The notes under the pieces are model-generated. The model did not search any database and was not told the DNA's origin. It was given only the letters and a program-made list of their open reading frames with translations. Made by a program: the position numbers and the translations under genes. This document shows, piece by piece, positions 46,102 to 56,991 of a stretch of 64,000 nt of DNA. Numbering within the stretch: the stretch's first letter is position 1; every line of letters starts with the position of its first letter. The DNA is from Mycoplasmopsis verecunda (lineage in GTDB: Bacteria > Bacillota_I > Bacilli_A > Mycoplasmatales > Metamycoplasmataceae), in assembly GCF_033546915.1 (NCBI RefSeq), contig NZ_CP137850.1, positions 62,001 through 126,000 of the forward strand. The letters run 5' to 3'.

Positions 46102-47112
46102 ATGGAAAAATTTAAAAAACCAAATTATTTAGAAAAACCACAAATTAGAGAAACTAGTGAATATGAAACAACTTTTTCTTTACAAGGTTTAGAAAGAGGA
46201 TATGCTAACACTTTAGGAGTTGCTTTAAGACGTACATTACTTTCAAGTATTACATCTTTAGCACCATTCTGTGTTAGAATTGAAGGTGTTGAGCATGAAT
46301 TCCAAACTATTAAAGATGTAGTTGAAGATGTACCAAGTTTAATTATGAACCTAAGAAAAGTTAGATTCACATATGATCCAAGTCAAGTTCAAGATAATGA
46401 AATTATTAAAGTTACATTATCATCTGAAGCAGTTGGACCTGTAACAGCTAGATCATTAAAAGCTGTTAATAATCCAAGTGTTAATGTATTAGACCACAAC
46501 ATCTATTTAGCAACAGTTCAAAGCGAACATGCACTTAAATTAGAATTATATTTACGTGCAGGTCGTGGGTTTATGTCTTTTGAAGAAAACAAACCTTATA
46601 TTGTAAAAAGAGAACCTGAATTAGCTGCTTTAACAGAAATCAAAAAAGCAAGATTTATTGCTATTGATTCTAATTTTTCACCAATTGAAAAAGTTTCATA
46701 TACTGTATCAGAATTGAATTCATCATCTTCAAAATTAGAAGAAAAATTAGATTTTACAATTCATACAGATGGAACAGTTAAAGCTAAAGATGCTATTAAA
46801 AATGCATCAGAAATTTTAATGGGAATGTTTCAAGTTATTGGAGCTGTTGAAGATATGAAATTAGATATCTTCGAAGTGGAACAACCTAAAGTGGAAGAAA
46901 AAGAAGAAGACGATTTAGATATTTCTCAAATGGGATTATCAGTTCGTTCAGCTAATGCATTAAAGAGAATTAGAAAAACTAAGTTATCTCAAATTAAAGA
47001 ACTTACATTGAATCAACTTGAACAAACAAAGAACTTAGGTAAAAAATCAATTCAAGAAATCATTGACAAACTTAAAGAATATGGTTACGAATTAAAAGAA
47101 GGAGACGAATAA
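46102..47112 (+). CDS. rpoA: RNA polymerase alpha subunit
   Basis: 336 aa. N-terminal dimerisation domain (LERGYANTLGVALRRTLLSS), acidic linker (EEKEEDDLD) and a C-terminal domain with the helix-hairpin-helix NLGKKSIQEII. It nucleates polymerase assembly. AGAAAGG precedes the ATG. Confidence 0.98.
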   Translation: MEKFKKPNYLEKPQIRETSEYETTFSLQGLERGYANTLGVALRRTLLSSITSLAPFCVRIEGVEHEFQTIKDVVEDVPSLIMNLRKVRFTYDPSQVQDNEIIKVTLSSEAVGPVTARSLKAVNNPSVNVLDHNIYLATVQSEHALKLELYLRAGRGFMSFEENKPYIVKREPELAALTEIKKARFIAIDSNFSPIEKVSYTVSELNSSSSKLEEKLDFTIHTDGTVKAKDAIKNASEILMGMFQVIGAVEDMKLDIFEVEQPKVEEKEEDDLDISQMGLSVRSANALKRIRKTKLSQIKELTLNQLEQTKNLGKKSIQEIIDKLKEYGYELKEGDE

Positions 47113-47113
47113 T

Positions 47114-47476
47114 ATGGCAAATCCTACACAAATTTATTCACGTGATACAAAATGAAGAAATGGTGTAATGCGTTCATTAGTGAGCGAATTATATGTTAAC
47201 GGAAGAATAGTAACAACTTTAACAAGAGCAAAAGAAGTAAGAAGACACGCAGAAAGAATGATTCAAAAAGCTAAAAACCCTACTTTAGCTAACAGACGTG
47301 CTGTTGCTGCATATTTACGTCCAATTCTTACAAAAGACGGTAAAGAAGTGCAAAAATACTTATTTGACGATATTGCACCTAAATATGCCGAAAGAAACGG
47401 TGGATACACAAGAATAATTAAATTACCTCGTCGTCAAGGTGATTCAACACGTATGGCAATTATTGAATTAGTTTAA
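47114..47476 (+). CDS. rplQ: 50S ribosomal protein L17
   Basis: 120 aa. Motifs YSRDTKWRNGVMRSL (TGA is Trp) and TTLTRAKEVRRHAERMI. Starts one base after rpoA and ends the secY operon at a strong terminator. Confidence 0.97.
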
Positions 47477-47502
47477 TATTTGTTATTTAATTACACGCAA
47501 TT

Positions 47503-47535
47503 AATACTCATCGGATAATAAGATGAGTATTTTTA
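47503..47535 (+). terminator. Terminator of the secY-rplQ operon
   Basis: AATACTCATC (47503-47512) pairs perfectly with GATGAGTATT (47522-47531), followed by Ts. Confidence 0.9.
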
Positions 47536-47568
47536 TATTTATAAAAGTGCTAAAATATGAATAATTGG

Positions 47569-47574
47569 TATAAT
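47569..47574 (+). promoter_or_regulatory. -10 box of the ackA operon
   Basis: TATAAT with a leader of about 75 nt before ackA. The leader can form ACCTA/TAGGT (47595-47599 with 47606-47610) extended by flanking A/T pairs. Confidence 0.5.
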
Positions 47575-47655
47575 TAATGTATTAAAAAATAATTACCTAA
47601 AAAACTAGGTTTAATATACTAAATACTCAATATAATAGAGACAAAAGGAGAAATA

Positions 47656-48849
47656 ATGAATCAAAAAGTCTTAGTTATTAACGCCGGAAGTAGTTCAATT
47701 AAGTTAAGTTTATTTGATAAAGAAACTTTAGAATTAATTGCTAGCGGTATTGCTGAAAGAATAACACTTCCAGAAGGAAATATTTCAATTAAATTCAAGG
47801 GAGAAAAATACGAAGTAACAGTTGCTATGCCTACACATGAAGTTGCTGTTGAAGAATTATATAAATTAATGCAAAAAATTAATCTAATTTCTAATCCTGA
47901 CGAAATATCAAATATCGGTTTTAGAATTGTGCAAGGTGGAAATTACTTTAATTCAACTACAAAAATTACTGATAAAGAAATTGCTTTAATTGATGAATGT
48001 TCAATGTATGCACCATTGCATAATCCAGGAGCTGTACAATCAATCCTTGGATTTAGAAAAGTATTTCCACATGCAAAATTATCTGCTGATTTTGATACAG
48101 CATTCCATACAACAATTAATAAAGTTAATTCAACATATGCTATTCCAAAATACTTAACAGAAGAATACAAAATTAAACGTTATGGAGCACATGGGATTTC
48201 ACATGAATACATTACAGAGAAACTTTCACAAATTTTAGGAAAAGATAAAGTAACATTTGTTAACTTACACCTAGGAAATGGCGGAAGTTTATGTGCAATT
48301 AAAGATTCAAAATCTTTTGATACATCCATGGGACTAACACCACTTGCAGGAATTATGATGGGAACACGTTCAGGCGATATTGACCCATCAATTCATGAAT
48401 TTGTATGTCATCAAACAGGAATGGGGATACAAGAATTTACAAGTTTATTAAATAAACAAAGTGGTTTATTAGGTGTATCAACAGTATCAAGCGATATGCG
48501 TGATATTACAGCAGCTGCTAATGCAGGAAACGAAGATGCAGCTTTTGCTTTAGAATTATATGCACAAAAAATTGCTGATTACACAGCATTATATGCAAAC
48601 AAAATCGGTGGAAATCCTGATGCTATTGTATTTACAGCCGGAATTGGGGAAAACGTTGCTTTAATTAGACAAATGGTTGCTGATAAATTATTCTTTAAGA
48701 ATATTAAAATTGATCATCAAGCAAACACAAGTAGTTTTGATGAATACCAATTAATTTCAGCACCAGATAGTGAAGTTAAAGTATTTGTAATTAGAACTAA
48801 TGAAGAATTAGTTATTGCAAGAAATGCATTAAAAGTTTATGCAGAATAA
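47656..48849 (+). CDS. ackA: Acetate kinase
   Basis: 397 aa. Makes ATP from acetyl phosphate, a main energy step in mycoplasmas. Motifs [57 protein letters not shown] and [21 protein letters not shown] ribosome binding site. The gene end overlaps coaD by 11 bases. Confidence 0.98.
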   Translation: MNQKVLVINAGSSSIKLSLFDKETLELIASGIAERITLPEGNISIKFKGEKYEVTVAMPTHEVAVEELYKLMQKINLISNPDEISNIGFRIVQGGNYFNSTTKITDKEIALIDECSMYAPLHNPGAVQSILGFRKVFPHAKLSADFDTAFHTTINKVNSTYAIPKYLTEEYKIKRYGAHGISHEYITEKLSQILGKDKVTFVNLHLGNGGSLCAIKDSKSFDTSMGLTPLAGIMMGTRSGDIDPSIHEFVCHQTGMGIQEFTSLLNKQSGLLGVSTVSSDMRDITAAANAGNEDAAFALELYAQKIADYTALYANKIGGNPDAIVFTAGIGENVALIRQMVADKLFFKNIKIDHQANTSSFDEYQLISAPDSEVKVFVIRTNEELVIARNALKVYAE

Positions 48850-49273
48850 AAAAATTGCTTTATATGCTGGCTCTTTTGATCCTTTCCATAAAGGACATGA
48901 AGTGATTGTACAAAAAGCTCTCAAACTTTTTGATGAGTTATATATTGTTGTAACTTGAAATCCTGATAAGGATAATAAGCAACAAATTGAAAATAATTAT
49001 TTGGCTTTACAAGAATTTTATAAAGATAATAATGTTATAAAAGTATTAAAAAATAATAATAAAATGACTGCGGATTTATGTAAGGACTTAAATATAAAAT
49101 GACTTGTTCGCAGCGCAAGAAATAATAACGATTACAACTATGAGTTAGAGTTAGCTTGTGGTAATAAATCATTAAATCATGAACTAGAAACTGTTTTAAT
49201 TCTTCCTAATTGTGAAGATATTAATTATGAATCAAGATTAATCAGACATAAGGAAAAAATCAATAATGTTTAA
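48839..49273 (+). CDS. coaD: Phosphopantetheine adenylyltransferase
   Basis: 144 aa. Fourth step of CoA synthesis. Nucleotidyltransferase motif [13 protein letters not shown] (the T/HxGH class), then a divergent [15 protein letters not shown] in place of the usual RGLR..DFEYE. Short for the family (about 160). The C-terminal NYESRLIR replaces the SSS/T motif. A related NMN/nicotinate adenylyltransferase cannot be fully excluded. Overlaps both ackA and engB. Confidence 0.85.
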
Positions 49274-49853
49274 ATTTATTAAGTCAGCTTCAAATAAAGA
49301 GAATTGATATGAACACCCATATAATGAGGTGGCTTTTTGAGGCCGCTCGAATGTTGGAAAAAGTTCATTAATAAATGCTATTGTATCTAATAAAAAACTA
49401 GCTAAAGTGTCTAAAACTCCTGGAAGAACTCAATTATTAAATTTCTTCCAAAATGATTTTGGTGCAGTATTTGTTGATTTACCAGGATATGGATATGCTA
49501 GAGTTTCGAATGCTCAATTAGTAGAAATGAACAAAATGATAGATGAATACATTATTAACCGTAATAATTTAAAATGTGTTTATCTCTTAATTGATTCAAG
49601 ACACGGAATTACCAAAACCGATATTGAACCAATTGAATTTCTATTAAGAGTCGGAGTTGATTTCAAATTGGTTTATACTAAAGCTGATAAACTAAAACAA
49701 AAAGATAAACATAAATTAGTACAAGATATCAAGAAATCTAGGGAAATTTATGGACCTTTTCAATATTTCTTAGTATCTAGTGAAACAAAAACAGGGATTA
49801 ATGACTTAATTCTAGATATAAATGAAACATTATCAGGAGAGCATAATGAATAA
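49266..49853 (+). CDS. engB: Ribosome biogenesis GTPase EngB (YsxC)
   Basis: 195 aa. GTPase for 50S assembly. G1 GRSNVGKSS, G2 region SKTPGRTQLLNFF, G3 DLPGYGYA, G4 TKADK. ATG at 49266 overlaps the coaD end by eight bases. Three TGA near the N-terminus are Trp. Confidence 0.95.
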
Positions 49854-50757
49854 AATAACTAAAATATTAATCACTTATGGAGTTATAGGAACTGCTACAA
49901 TAGGCGGAATAATAGGAGTGTCTGTTGCTATTTCACAACAACACCACAGTAAATTAGGTGCAAAAGAATTAAAGAATTATAAATTACAAAATACAGCCGC
50001 TTTAAGTAATAAAAATAAAACTTTAGCTTCAACATATGCAACAAGAAACTTGAGTTTTGATGAAATAACTAACTGAAGCAGCAGTAATTGAAAAAGAGAA
50101 TTAATAAATAAAAAATTATTAACAACTGAAGATATTCAAAATCCAAAATTTGATAAAAAATTCTTTTTATATAATGGTTCAAAACCATTGCAAGCTTTAT
50201 TTGACAGTGTTGACATATCATCGATAGAAATGACATCATATGCTAATGATTTAAATGGAACATTATTTCTAAAAGTTGTTTACCCAGTTACAAAAAGTAT
50301 GAAGGAATTAGATTCTACACTCGGGGACAACATTACTGAAATTTATACATTGAACGGTTTTGATACTTTCCCAACTAATAATCCATATGCAACAAGTAAT
50401 ACAATTGATATTGCTCCAAATGAAACTGCATTTAAAGATTTTGCAAATATACAAGATTTAAAGCAAGCATATGAAACAATTAATAAAGAAAGAGACACAG
50501 AACCAAGCAAAGTTCAAGATTGATTTAAAAAATACTTTGATATTTCATTGGCGAATGTAACGGCATTAGACTACAGCTCATTAGCACTTATCTTTGATTC
50601 AAATTCATCAGATAAATTTACTATTCAATATAGATATGGATGAAAAGTATTGGTGGCAACAGATAATGATTTAACAGCAAAACAAGATTATTTTAATCAA
50701 AATGCTCCGATAACTAATAAACAAATAGAATATAACTTTTCAAAAGAAGCTAAATAA
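49846..50757 (+). CDS. Hypothetical secreted or membrane-anchored protein
   Basis: 303 aa, not recognised. One N-terminal hydrophobic segment (about 5-28, ITYGVIGTATIGGIIGVSV-like) and no lipobox cysteine, so a signal anchor. The remainder is polar and extracellular in prediction, rich in Asn, Thr and Lys. It overlaps engB by eight bases with GGAG upstream, so it is the last gene of the ackA operon. Fast-evolving surface protein is the likely nature. Confidence 0.75.
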
Positions 50758-50789
50758 TATATAACAAAAATCTACTTTAAAATCAATCT

Positions 50790-50818
50790 ATCTATCAGCC
50801 CACACTGGTAGATTTTTT
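50790..50818 (+). terminator. Terminator of the ackA operon
   Basis: ATCTATCAG (50790-50798) pairs with CTGGTAGAT (50805-50813) with one wobble, then a T run. Confidence 0.82.
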
Positions 50819-50873
50819 ATTTTTAGCACTAAAAAATAGGATTATAATTATTTTTTGACTAATAAATAAATTT

Positions 50874-50879
50874 TATAAT
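50874..50879 (+). promoter_or_regulatory. Possible -10 box of pyk
   Basis: TATAAT 49 bp before the pyk ATG. A second candidate, TAAAAT, lies about 20 bp further downstream; I cannot decide between them. Confidence 0.4.
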
Positions 50880-50928
50880 ATACGTCGATAAGTGGTAAAA
50901 TACATATATAAAAAATTATAGGAGTATT

Positions 50929-52362
50929 ATGAAAATTACTGATAAAAGAACTAAATTAGTAGCTACTATTGGTCCTTCAAGTGATAATTACGATATGTTA
51001 CTTTCACTTGTGGAAAATGGTGTTACAACAATTAGAGCTAACTTTAGCCACGGTTCACATGAAGAACAATTAAACAAATTTAAATTAGGAAAAAGAGTTT
51101 CTCAAGAACTTAGAGTTCCAGTTTCACTTATGTTAGATACTAAAGGGCCTGAAATTCGTATTGGAAAAATGAAAGATGGTGCTCAAGTTGTACAATCAGG
51201 TACAGAAGTATTAATTCACACAACAAGTGACAAATACCAATCATTAGAAGGTACAGCAACAGAAATTTCAGTAGCTTATGACATGGCTCAAGATTTAGCT
51301 GTAGGAAACCAAGTTTTAATCGACGATGGTAAATTATCTACAGTTGTTACAGAAGTTGGAAAAGGCTATGTAAAAGTTAAAGCAGAAAACACACACAAAT
51401 TAAAGACAAATAAACGTGTTAACTTACCTGGTGTTGACTTCTCATTACCATTTTTAGCTGAAAAAGATATTAACGATGTTATTTTCGGTATCAACAATGG
51501 AATTAACTATGTAGCTGCATCATTCGTTAACTCAGCTCGTAATGTTAAAGAATTAAGAAAATTATTAGATGAAAATGGTGGAAGCCACATTCAAATTTTC
51601 TCAAAAATTGAATCACACTTAGGTTGTGTAAACATTGATGAAATTATCGAGGCATCAGATGGTATTATGGTTGCTCGTGGAGATTTAGGATTAGAAATTC
51701 CTTACTACGATGTTCCTTACTATGAAAAAATGATGATTAGAAAATGTCGTGAAGCAGGAAAACCAGTTATTGTTGCTACACAAATGTTAGATTCAATGGA
51801 AAACTCACCACACCCAACACGTGCTGAAGTTACTGACGTTTACTATGCTGTTGAATTAGGAGCTGACTCAACAATGTTATCAGGTGAAAGTGCAAATGGA
51901 TTATTCCCACTTGAAGCTGTTAAAACAATGGCTGCTATTTCAAAAAGAGCTGAAAAAGAATTCTACTCAAGAAACTACTACGACATTCAACTTGAAAAAG
52001 TTTGAGCTAACTCAGATCAATCAAACAAACGTTCACAAATCGCATATAAAATAGCTGAAAAAACAAAAGATGGAAAATACAAATTTGTTGTTACATTATC
52101 TAGAACTGGATCATTATTAAAAGAAGTTGCTAAATTTAGACCAAATTCTACAATTATTGGTGTAGTTAACAACCCGTTATTAGTAAATGCATTTGGATCA
52201 TACTCAAGTGTTTGAACATCTGTTGATTCAGAAGCTTTATTCCCATTAATTAAGAAAGATCACGAAAATGCTGTTACAGCATTAGAGCCATATGGAATTC
52301 AAAAAGGTGACCAATTCTTAGTTGTTGAAAACGATGTTATTACAGAACACGTTGTTAAATAA
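50929..52362 (+). CDS. pyk: Pyruvate kinase
   Basis: 477 aa. Last ATP-forming step of glycolysis. Motifs [56 protein letters not shown] and [11 protein letters not shown] at 52003 is Trp and leads into the C-terminal domain. Codon use is biased like other highly expressed genes. Monocistronic. Confidence 0.98.
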
Positions 52363-52370
52363 TATAATTA

Positions 52371-52399
52371 AATATTCGTCAATAAGACGAATATTTTTT
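52371..52399 (+). terminator. Terminator of pyk
   Basis: AATATTCGTC (52371-52380) pairs perfectly with GACGAATATT (52386-52395), loop of five, T run. Confidence 0.9.
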
Positions 52400-52475
52400 G
52401 TTGCTTTATTGTATAATTTAGCTAATAATAAATTATTTATTTTTATATCAATCACATAATAATTTTAGTATAAAA

Positions 52476-52922
52476 ATGATTAAGCTTAGTCAGGATAATA
52501 ATAAACTGGTTGATAAAAATATTTGTATTAGGATTAATAATTTTATCAACTCAAAACCAATATTACTTTGTAATCAAGATATAATAGATTACATTAAATT
52601 GTATAATGGTTTTACTATCTATTCTGAAGTAAATAAGCATATAACAAGTGGCTTTATTGTTGCTATAAAAAATATTTATAAAAAGAAAATAAAATTGCAA
52701 AATATTTCTCTAGATGAAACTGATGCTTTATTAATCATCATCAATGAAATTGTAAGGAATTATAATTGCGAAATAGGATTGTGATATGATGAAGTAAATT
52801 CAATCATATATATTGATGAAATAATTATTCTGAATGATATAAATAAAGCGATAAAAATCGCTTCCAAAAATAACCAAGAGGTTATTTGTGATTTACAAAA
52901 TCAAATAGAAATTATAATCTAG
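52476..52922 (+). CDS. Hypothetical protein upstream of the RNase J-like gene
   Basis: 148 aa, not recognised. Soluble, Ile/Asn/Lys-rich, no signal peptide. TGA at 52782 is Trp. A TATAAT lies at 52412-52417; no ribosome binding site is seen before the ATG. Its stop is eight bases before the RNase J-like start, so the two are co-transcribed. In Bacillus the small RNA polymerase epsilon subunit gene precedes rnjA, but this protein is larger and I see no resemblance. Confidence 0.65.
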
Positions 52923-52930
52923 GAGGCATG

Positions 52931-54583
52931 ATGGATAATGTAAATATATTTGCTCTAGGCGGGCAAGATGAAAACGGAAAAAACTGTTATGTATTTGAAC
53001 ATAATAATGATATTTATGTAATAAATGCAGGTGTAAAAGTTCCGATTGATGCAAATAATGGTGTTGATACATTAATACCAAATTTTGACTATTTAATTAA
53101 ACATAAAGATAAGATTAAAGGTATTTTTATAACAGATATTAAAAATGAATCATTTTCAGCTTTACCATGACTATTAATGAAAATTCCTAATTTAACTATA
53201 TATACATCAGCATTTAATAAAGTAATGGTATTAGAAAGAATTTCAAAATATGGTATTGATCAAAAAAGTTTTAAAGTAGTCACTTTAAGAGGAAAAACAA
53301 AAATTGGTTCAGTTGAAATTACTCCATTTAATTTAACAGGATCAATGCCTGGAAATACTGGATTTAACTTCTCAACAAAAGCCGGAGATTATATATTTAT
53401 GTTTAATTATGTTGAAGGTGATTTAGGTATTTATGGTAAAACATTTTTTAATGCTTTAGCTAACTATTTCTCAAAAAATAAAATAATAGGATTAATCAGC
53501 GATGCTGGTCGTAGTTATACAAACGGAAGAGCAATAGATAAATATAAAGCAAATCCAAAACTTGAAGAAGCTTTTAAAAAGACACATAATAATAAAAGAA
53601 TTATTATTGGAGCTTATGGCGAAGAAATGGTTTCTTTACAACAAGTTATTGATTTAGCTATTAAACACAAAAGACCAATAATTCCATATGGTAAAACATA
53701 TGCAGATTTATTATATTTAATATCTAAATTCGGTGATAAATTGCAGTTACCTGAAGTAGTTGATTACAAAATGCTTTCAAAATACGATGATCCTGTAATT
53801 TTGATAACAGCAGCTACAGAACGTTTATATAATCGTTTTGATAGAATAGCAAATGGTAAAGATGTTTATTTAAAATTAAACTCAGATGATACCATAGTGA
53901 TGATGGCTCCACCTGTAAATGGACTTGAATCTCAATATGCTGAAGTCATGGATATGATAGCTAAAATAGCTCCTAATTTACACGAAATACTTGATAGTGA
54001 GTACTTCTACATTCGCCCAACTAAAGATGATTTATTGAATTTAATCAAAGCATTAAAACCATCATATTTTATCCCGACTCAAGGCTTATATCGTTATTTA
54101 GTTGGCTCAAGTGAGTTTATTGTTGAAGAATTAAATAAAAAACAAAAAGTAGATCCGATCATCTTATTAAATGGAAAAATAGCACATTTCCAAGATGATA
54201 AATTATTTAGTCATAATGGTAAAATAAAAGAAGTAGGAAGTACTATAATTGATGGTTTTGGTGTTGGTGATATTTCACCAGAGGTTATAGCTGAAAGAGA
54301 AGCATTAGGACGCGAAGGTGTCATTGTGATAAATGGTTTATATTCACCAAAAACTAAAAAAATTATTGGACAACTACATATTAATTACATTGGTGTAATT
54401 GATGAAAGCGAAATTGAAGAAACTAATGGATTAATTAAAGATTTAATAGTTGATGTTTTAAAAACAAAATCATTTACAACAATGCGTGAAGTAAATGAAA
54501 AATTAAGAAAAACAATCCGCAAGAAGATATTTAAATTAAAAGATAAAGATCCAATGGTTGCTTTAACACTAACAACCATTTAA
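52931..54583 (+). CDS. RNase J family protein, probable catalytically inactive paralogue
   Basis: 550 aa, full-length similarity in layout to RNase J: FALGGQDENGKNCYVFEH at the start, IPNFDYLIKHKDKIKGIFIT, beta-CASP region (DDTIVMMAPPVNGLE) and the C-terminal DGFGVGDISPEVIAEREALGREGVIV-type domain (from DGFGVGD). Yet the metal ligands are gone: the HGHEDH box is DIKNES (69-74), the HSIPD box is TGSMPG, the GDFKFD box is NYVEGD, HxSGH is YIRPT and PVHGE is PTQGL. It can hardly be a nuclease; an RNase J2-like scaffold or regulator is the likely role. Start 52931 is preferred to 52928 for spacing from AGGAGG. Confidence 0.85.
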
Positions 54584-54609
54584 TACTGCTAAAAAATATA
54601 GGAGATATT

Positions 54610-54951
54610 ATGTTTCAAGAAATGAAATGAGAAGATGCTAAAAAAGTAATTGATGCGAACCCTAACAATCATTTAATCTTTCTAAATTTCACAACCACAT
54701 GATGTGGTGATTGCAAAATGATGAGACCAATTGTTGAATCAATTGCTGAAGAATACAAAAATAATAAAGGTATTACATTTATTAATGTAGATGCAGAAGA
54801 AGCTGAATTATTTAGAGATCCTGATAATAAATGGAAAGTATTACGTGTTCCAACAATGATATTATTACAAGGAAATGAGATTATTGAACGTGGTTATGAA
54901 TACATTCCAACTCAAATTTTAAGTAGCTGAATTAGCAAAAAATTATCATAA
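54610..54951 (+). CDS. Thioredoxin family protein (WCGDC active site)
   Basis: 113 aa thioredoxin fold with WCGDC at 31-35 (Trp is TGA) instead of WCGPC, and the cis-Pro region RVPTMILL. The Asp in the dipeptide should change redox potential; such proteins are often specialised. Ribosome binding site GGAG. Last gene of the operon with the 148-aa protein and the RNase J-like protein. Paralogue of trxA at 6252. Confidence 0.87.
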
Positions 54952-54994
54952 AAAACACCTCGATACACCGAGAGCAGTTGTTAATTGAAAAAAG

Positions 54995-55017
54995 CGGAAA
55001 ATCTCTTTCCGTTTTTT
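54995..55017 (+). terminator. Terminator before the S10 operon
   Basis: CGGAAA (54995-55000) pairs with TTTCCG (55006-55011), loop of five, T run. Confidence 0.85.
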
Positions 55018-55028
55018 GTTTTTTACAC

Positions 55029-55034
55029 TATAAT
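55029..55034 (+). promoter_or_regulatory. -10 box of the S10 operon
   Basis: TATAAT; predicted transcript start near 55041, giving a leader of about 115 nt. Confidence 0.6.
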
Positions 55035-55040
55035 AAAAAA

Positions 55041-55155
55041 GCAACTATAGCGATGATTTTTAAAGGTTGCTAACTTGCCAATATTAAATGTTGTTGAGGA
55101 CGAGTTAGGTTTTTTAAAAGGAGCTATTGTTCAAAAGAACAAAAGGAGACAACAC
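55041..55155 (+). promoter_or_regulatory. S10 operon leader
   Basis: AGCAAC (55040-55045) can pair with GTTGCT (55066-55071) and TAACT (55071-55075) with AGTTA (55103-55107). Followed by AAAGGAG before rpsJ. In other bacteria L4 controls this operon through the leader; that is not shown here. Confidence 0.4.
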
Positions 55156-55464
55156 ATGAGTAAACTAAATATCAAGGTTAAAGGATTTGACCACTCATTA
55201 GTTGAACAAGCTGCTAAGAAAATTTATACAGTAGCTAAATCAGCTGGTGCTGAAAAAGTTAGTGGGCCAATTCCTCTTCCTACAAAAAGAGATGAAGTTA
55301 CTATTTTAAGATCAGTTCACGTTAACAAAAAATCTCGTGAACAATTTGAAAGCAGAACACACCAAAGATTAGTTGTAATTACCAATCCTTCTGCTGAAAC
55401 ACAAGATAAATTAAATAGACTTGAATTACCAGCTGGTGTGGATATTCAAGTTAAAGTAAAATAA
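55156..55464 (+). CDS. rpsJ: 30S ribosomal protein S10
   Basis: 102 aa, full length. MSKLNIKVKGFDH start, GPIPLPTKRDEVTILRS and ESRTHQRLV. ATG at 55156 is chosen because of AAAGGAG seven bases upstream; an open frame extends further upstream to a TTG but encodes nothing conserved. First gene of the S10-spc operon. Confidence 0.98.
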   Translation: MSKLNIKVKGFDHSLVEQAAKKIYTVAKSAGAEKVSGPIPLPTKRDEVTILRSVHVNKKSREQFESRTHQRLVVITNPSAETQDKLNRLELPAGVDIQVKVK

Positions 55465-55489
55465 TTTAATACCCATTTAAGGAGACAGA

Positions 55490-56281
55490 ATGAAAGGAAT
55501 CTTAGGACGTAAAGTTGGTATGACTCAAATTTTTACAGAATCTGGTCAAAGTGTCCCAGTTACTGTAATAGAAGTACAACCAAATGTTGTATCTAAAGTT
55601 TTAACAGCTGACAAAAATGGTTATGTAGCTACACAACTTGCTGTATTTGATAAAAAAGCAAACCGTGTAAACAAACCTGAATTAGGTCACTTTAAAAATG
55701 CAAATACAACACCTAAGCGCTTCGTTAAAGAAGTTCGTGATATGTCAGGTTATGAACTTGGAAGTGAAATCAAAGCTGACATTTTCACAGCCGGTGAATT
55801 AGTAGATGTTACAGGAACATCAAAAGGTAAAGGATTCGCTGGAGCAATTAAGAGACACAACCAAAGTATTGGACCTAAATCACACGGTGGAGGTGGAGGA
55901 TCTCAACCTGTTAGACAAACAGGATCACTTGGAGATATTTCAGGTAACAGAGTTTACAAAGGTATGACAATGCCTGGACACCTTGGAAATGTGAAAACAA
56001 CAGTTCAAAACTTAGAAATCGTTAAGGTTGATGTTACTAACAATTTAATTTTAATTAAAGGTTCAATTCCAGGACCTAAAAAATCATTCGTAGTAGTTAA
56101 ACAAGCAGTTAAAGGTCTTCCAAATCGTGAAGGTGTTAAACTTGTTGATATTCAAGAAGTTATGTTAATGAATGAATTAATCGAAAAAGCTAAAAAATAC
56201 AACATTGAAGTTACAGTTGGAATGAACTCAACAGAATTATCAGCATTAATAGCTGAAGCTGAAGAAAAAGGAGATAAATAG
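55490..56281 (+). CDS. rplC: 50S ribosomal protein L3
   Basis: 263 aa, longer than the usual 205-210 because of a C-terminal extension of about 45 residues (after [13 protein letters not shown]). Core signature [13 protein letters not shown] and [20 protein letters not shown]-type loop (from GFAGAIKRH). AAGGAG ribosome binding site. Confidence 0.97.
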   Translation: MKGILGRKVGMTQIFTESGQSVPVTVIEVQPNVVSKVLTADKNGYVATQLAVFDKKANRVNKPELGHFKNANTTPKRFVKEVRDMSGYELGSEIKADIFTAGELVDVTGTSKGKGFAGAIKRHNQSIGPKSHGGGGGSQPVRQTGSLGDISGNRVYKGMTMPGHLGNVKTTVQNLEIVKVDVTNNLILIKGSIPGPKKSFVVVKQAVKGLPNREGVKLVDIQEVMLMNELIEKAKKYNIEVTVGMNSTELSALIAEAEEKGDK

Positions 56282-56283
56282 TT

Positions 56284-56991
56284 ATGGCTGAAACAGTTAA
56301 AAAATCAACTACAAAGACAACTAAACCAGCTGCTAAAAAAGCTACTGCTCCAAAATCAGCAAAAGTAACAGTTGTTAAAGATAAAAATGCTTCTAAGAAA
56401 GCACAATTCAAAGCTGATTTACCTGCAAAATTATTTGCAAGTGAAAAAATTTATGAACAAGCTATTTTTGACTCTATTCTTTCAGAAAGAGCTTCAAGAA
56501 GACAAGGAACACACAAAGTTAAATCACGTGCTGAAGTTTCTGGTTCAGGTAAAAAACCTTGAAGACAAAAAGGAACAGGGCGTGCAAGAACAAGCTCATT
56601 ACGTACACCAGTATTCGTTGGTGGTGGTAGAGCATTTGGACCAACAGCTAACAGAAATTACTCATTAAAAGTTAATAAGAAAGTTAAATTAGCTGCATTT
56701 ATTTCAGCTTTAACATTATTAGCAAAAGATAATGCTGTTATTGCTGATGATCTTGCTTTAGAATCTATCTCAACAAAAGCTATGGCTAACAAACTTGCTG
56801 AATTAAAATTAAGCGAAGTAAAAAATGTTTTAGTTGTAACAGAAAGCGAAACAGTTTACAAATCAGCTAGAAATTTACCAAACGTTGTTTTATCAAAAGC
56901 TAACTCATTAACAGTTGAAAGATTAATCGGAGCTGATGTTATGGTTATTTCTAATGAAAGCTTAAAGCTATTAGAAGGGAAAGTTAAATAA
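56284..56991 (+). CDS. rplD: 50S ribosomal protein L4
   Basis: 235 aa with a Lys/Ala/Thr-rich N-terminal extension of about 35 residues before the usual start of the fold. Core [20 protein letters not shown] (Trp is TGA) forms the tunnel loop. TAATG overlap with rplW. Confidence 0.97.

Noticed and set aside
55075-55155. Upstream TTG extension of rpsJ
   Set aside because: The extension encodes nothing conserved, and an AAAGGAG site precedes the ATG at 55156.
56372-56668. Second ORF overlapping rplD in another frame
   Set aside because: It is a shadow of the Lys-rich rplD start; L4 motifs continue in the rplD frame through a TGA Trp.
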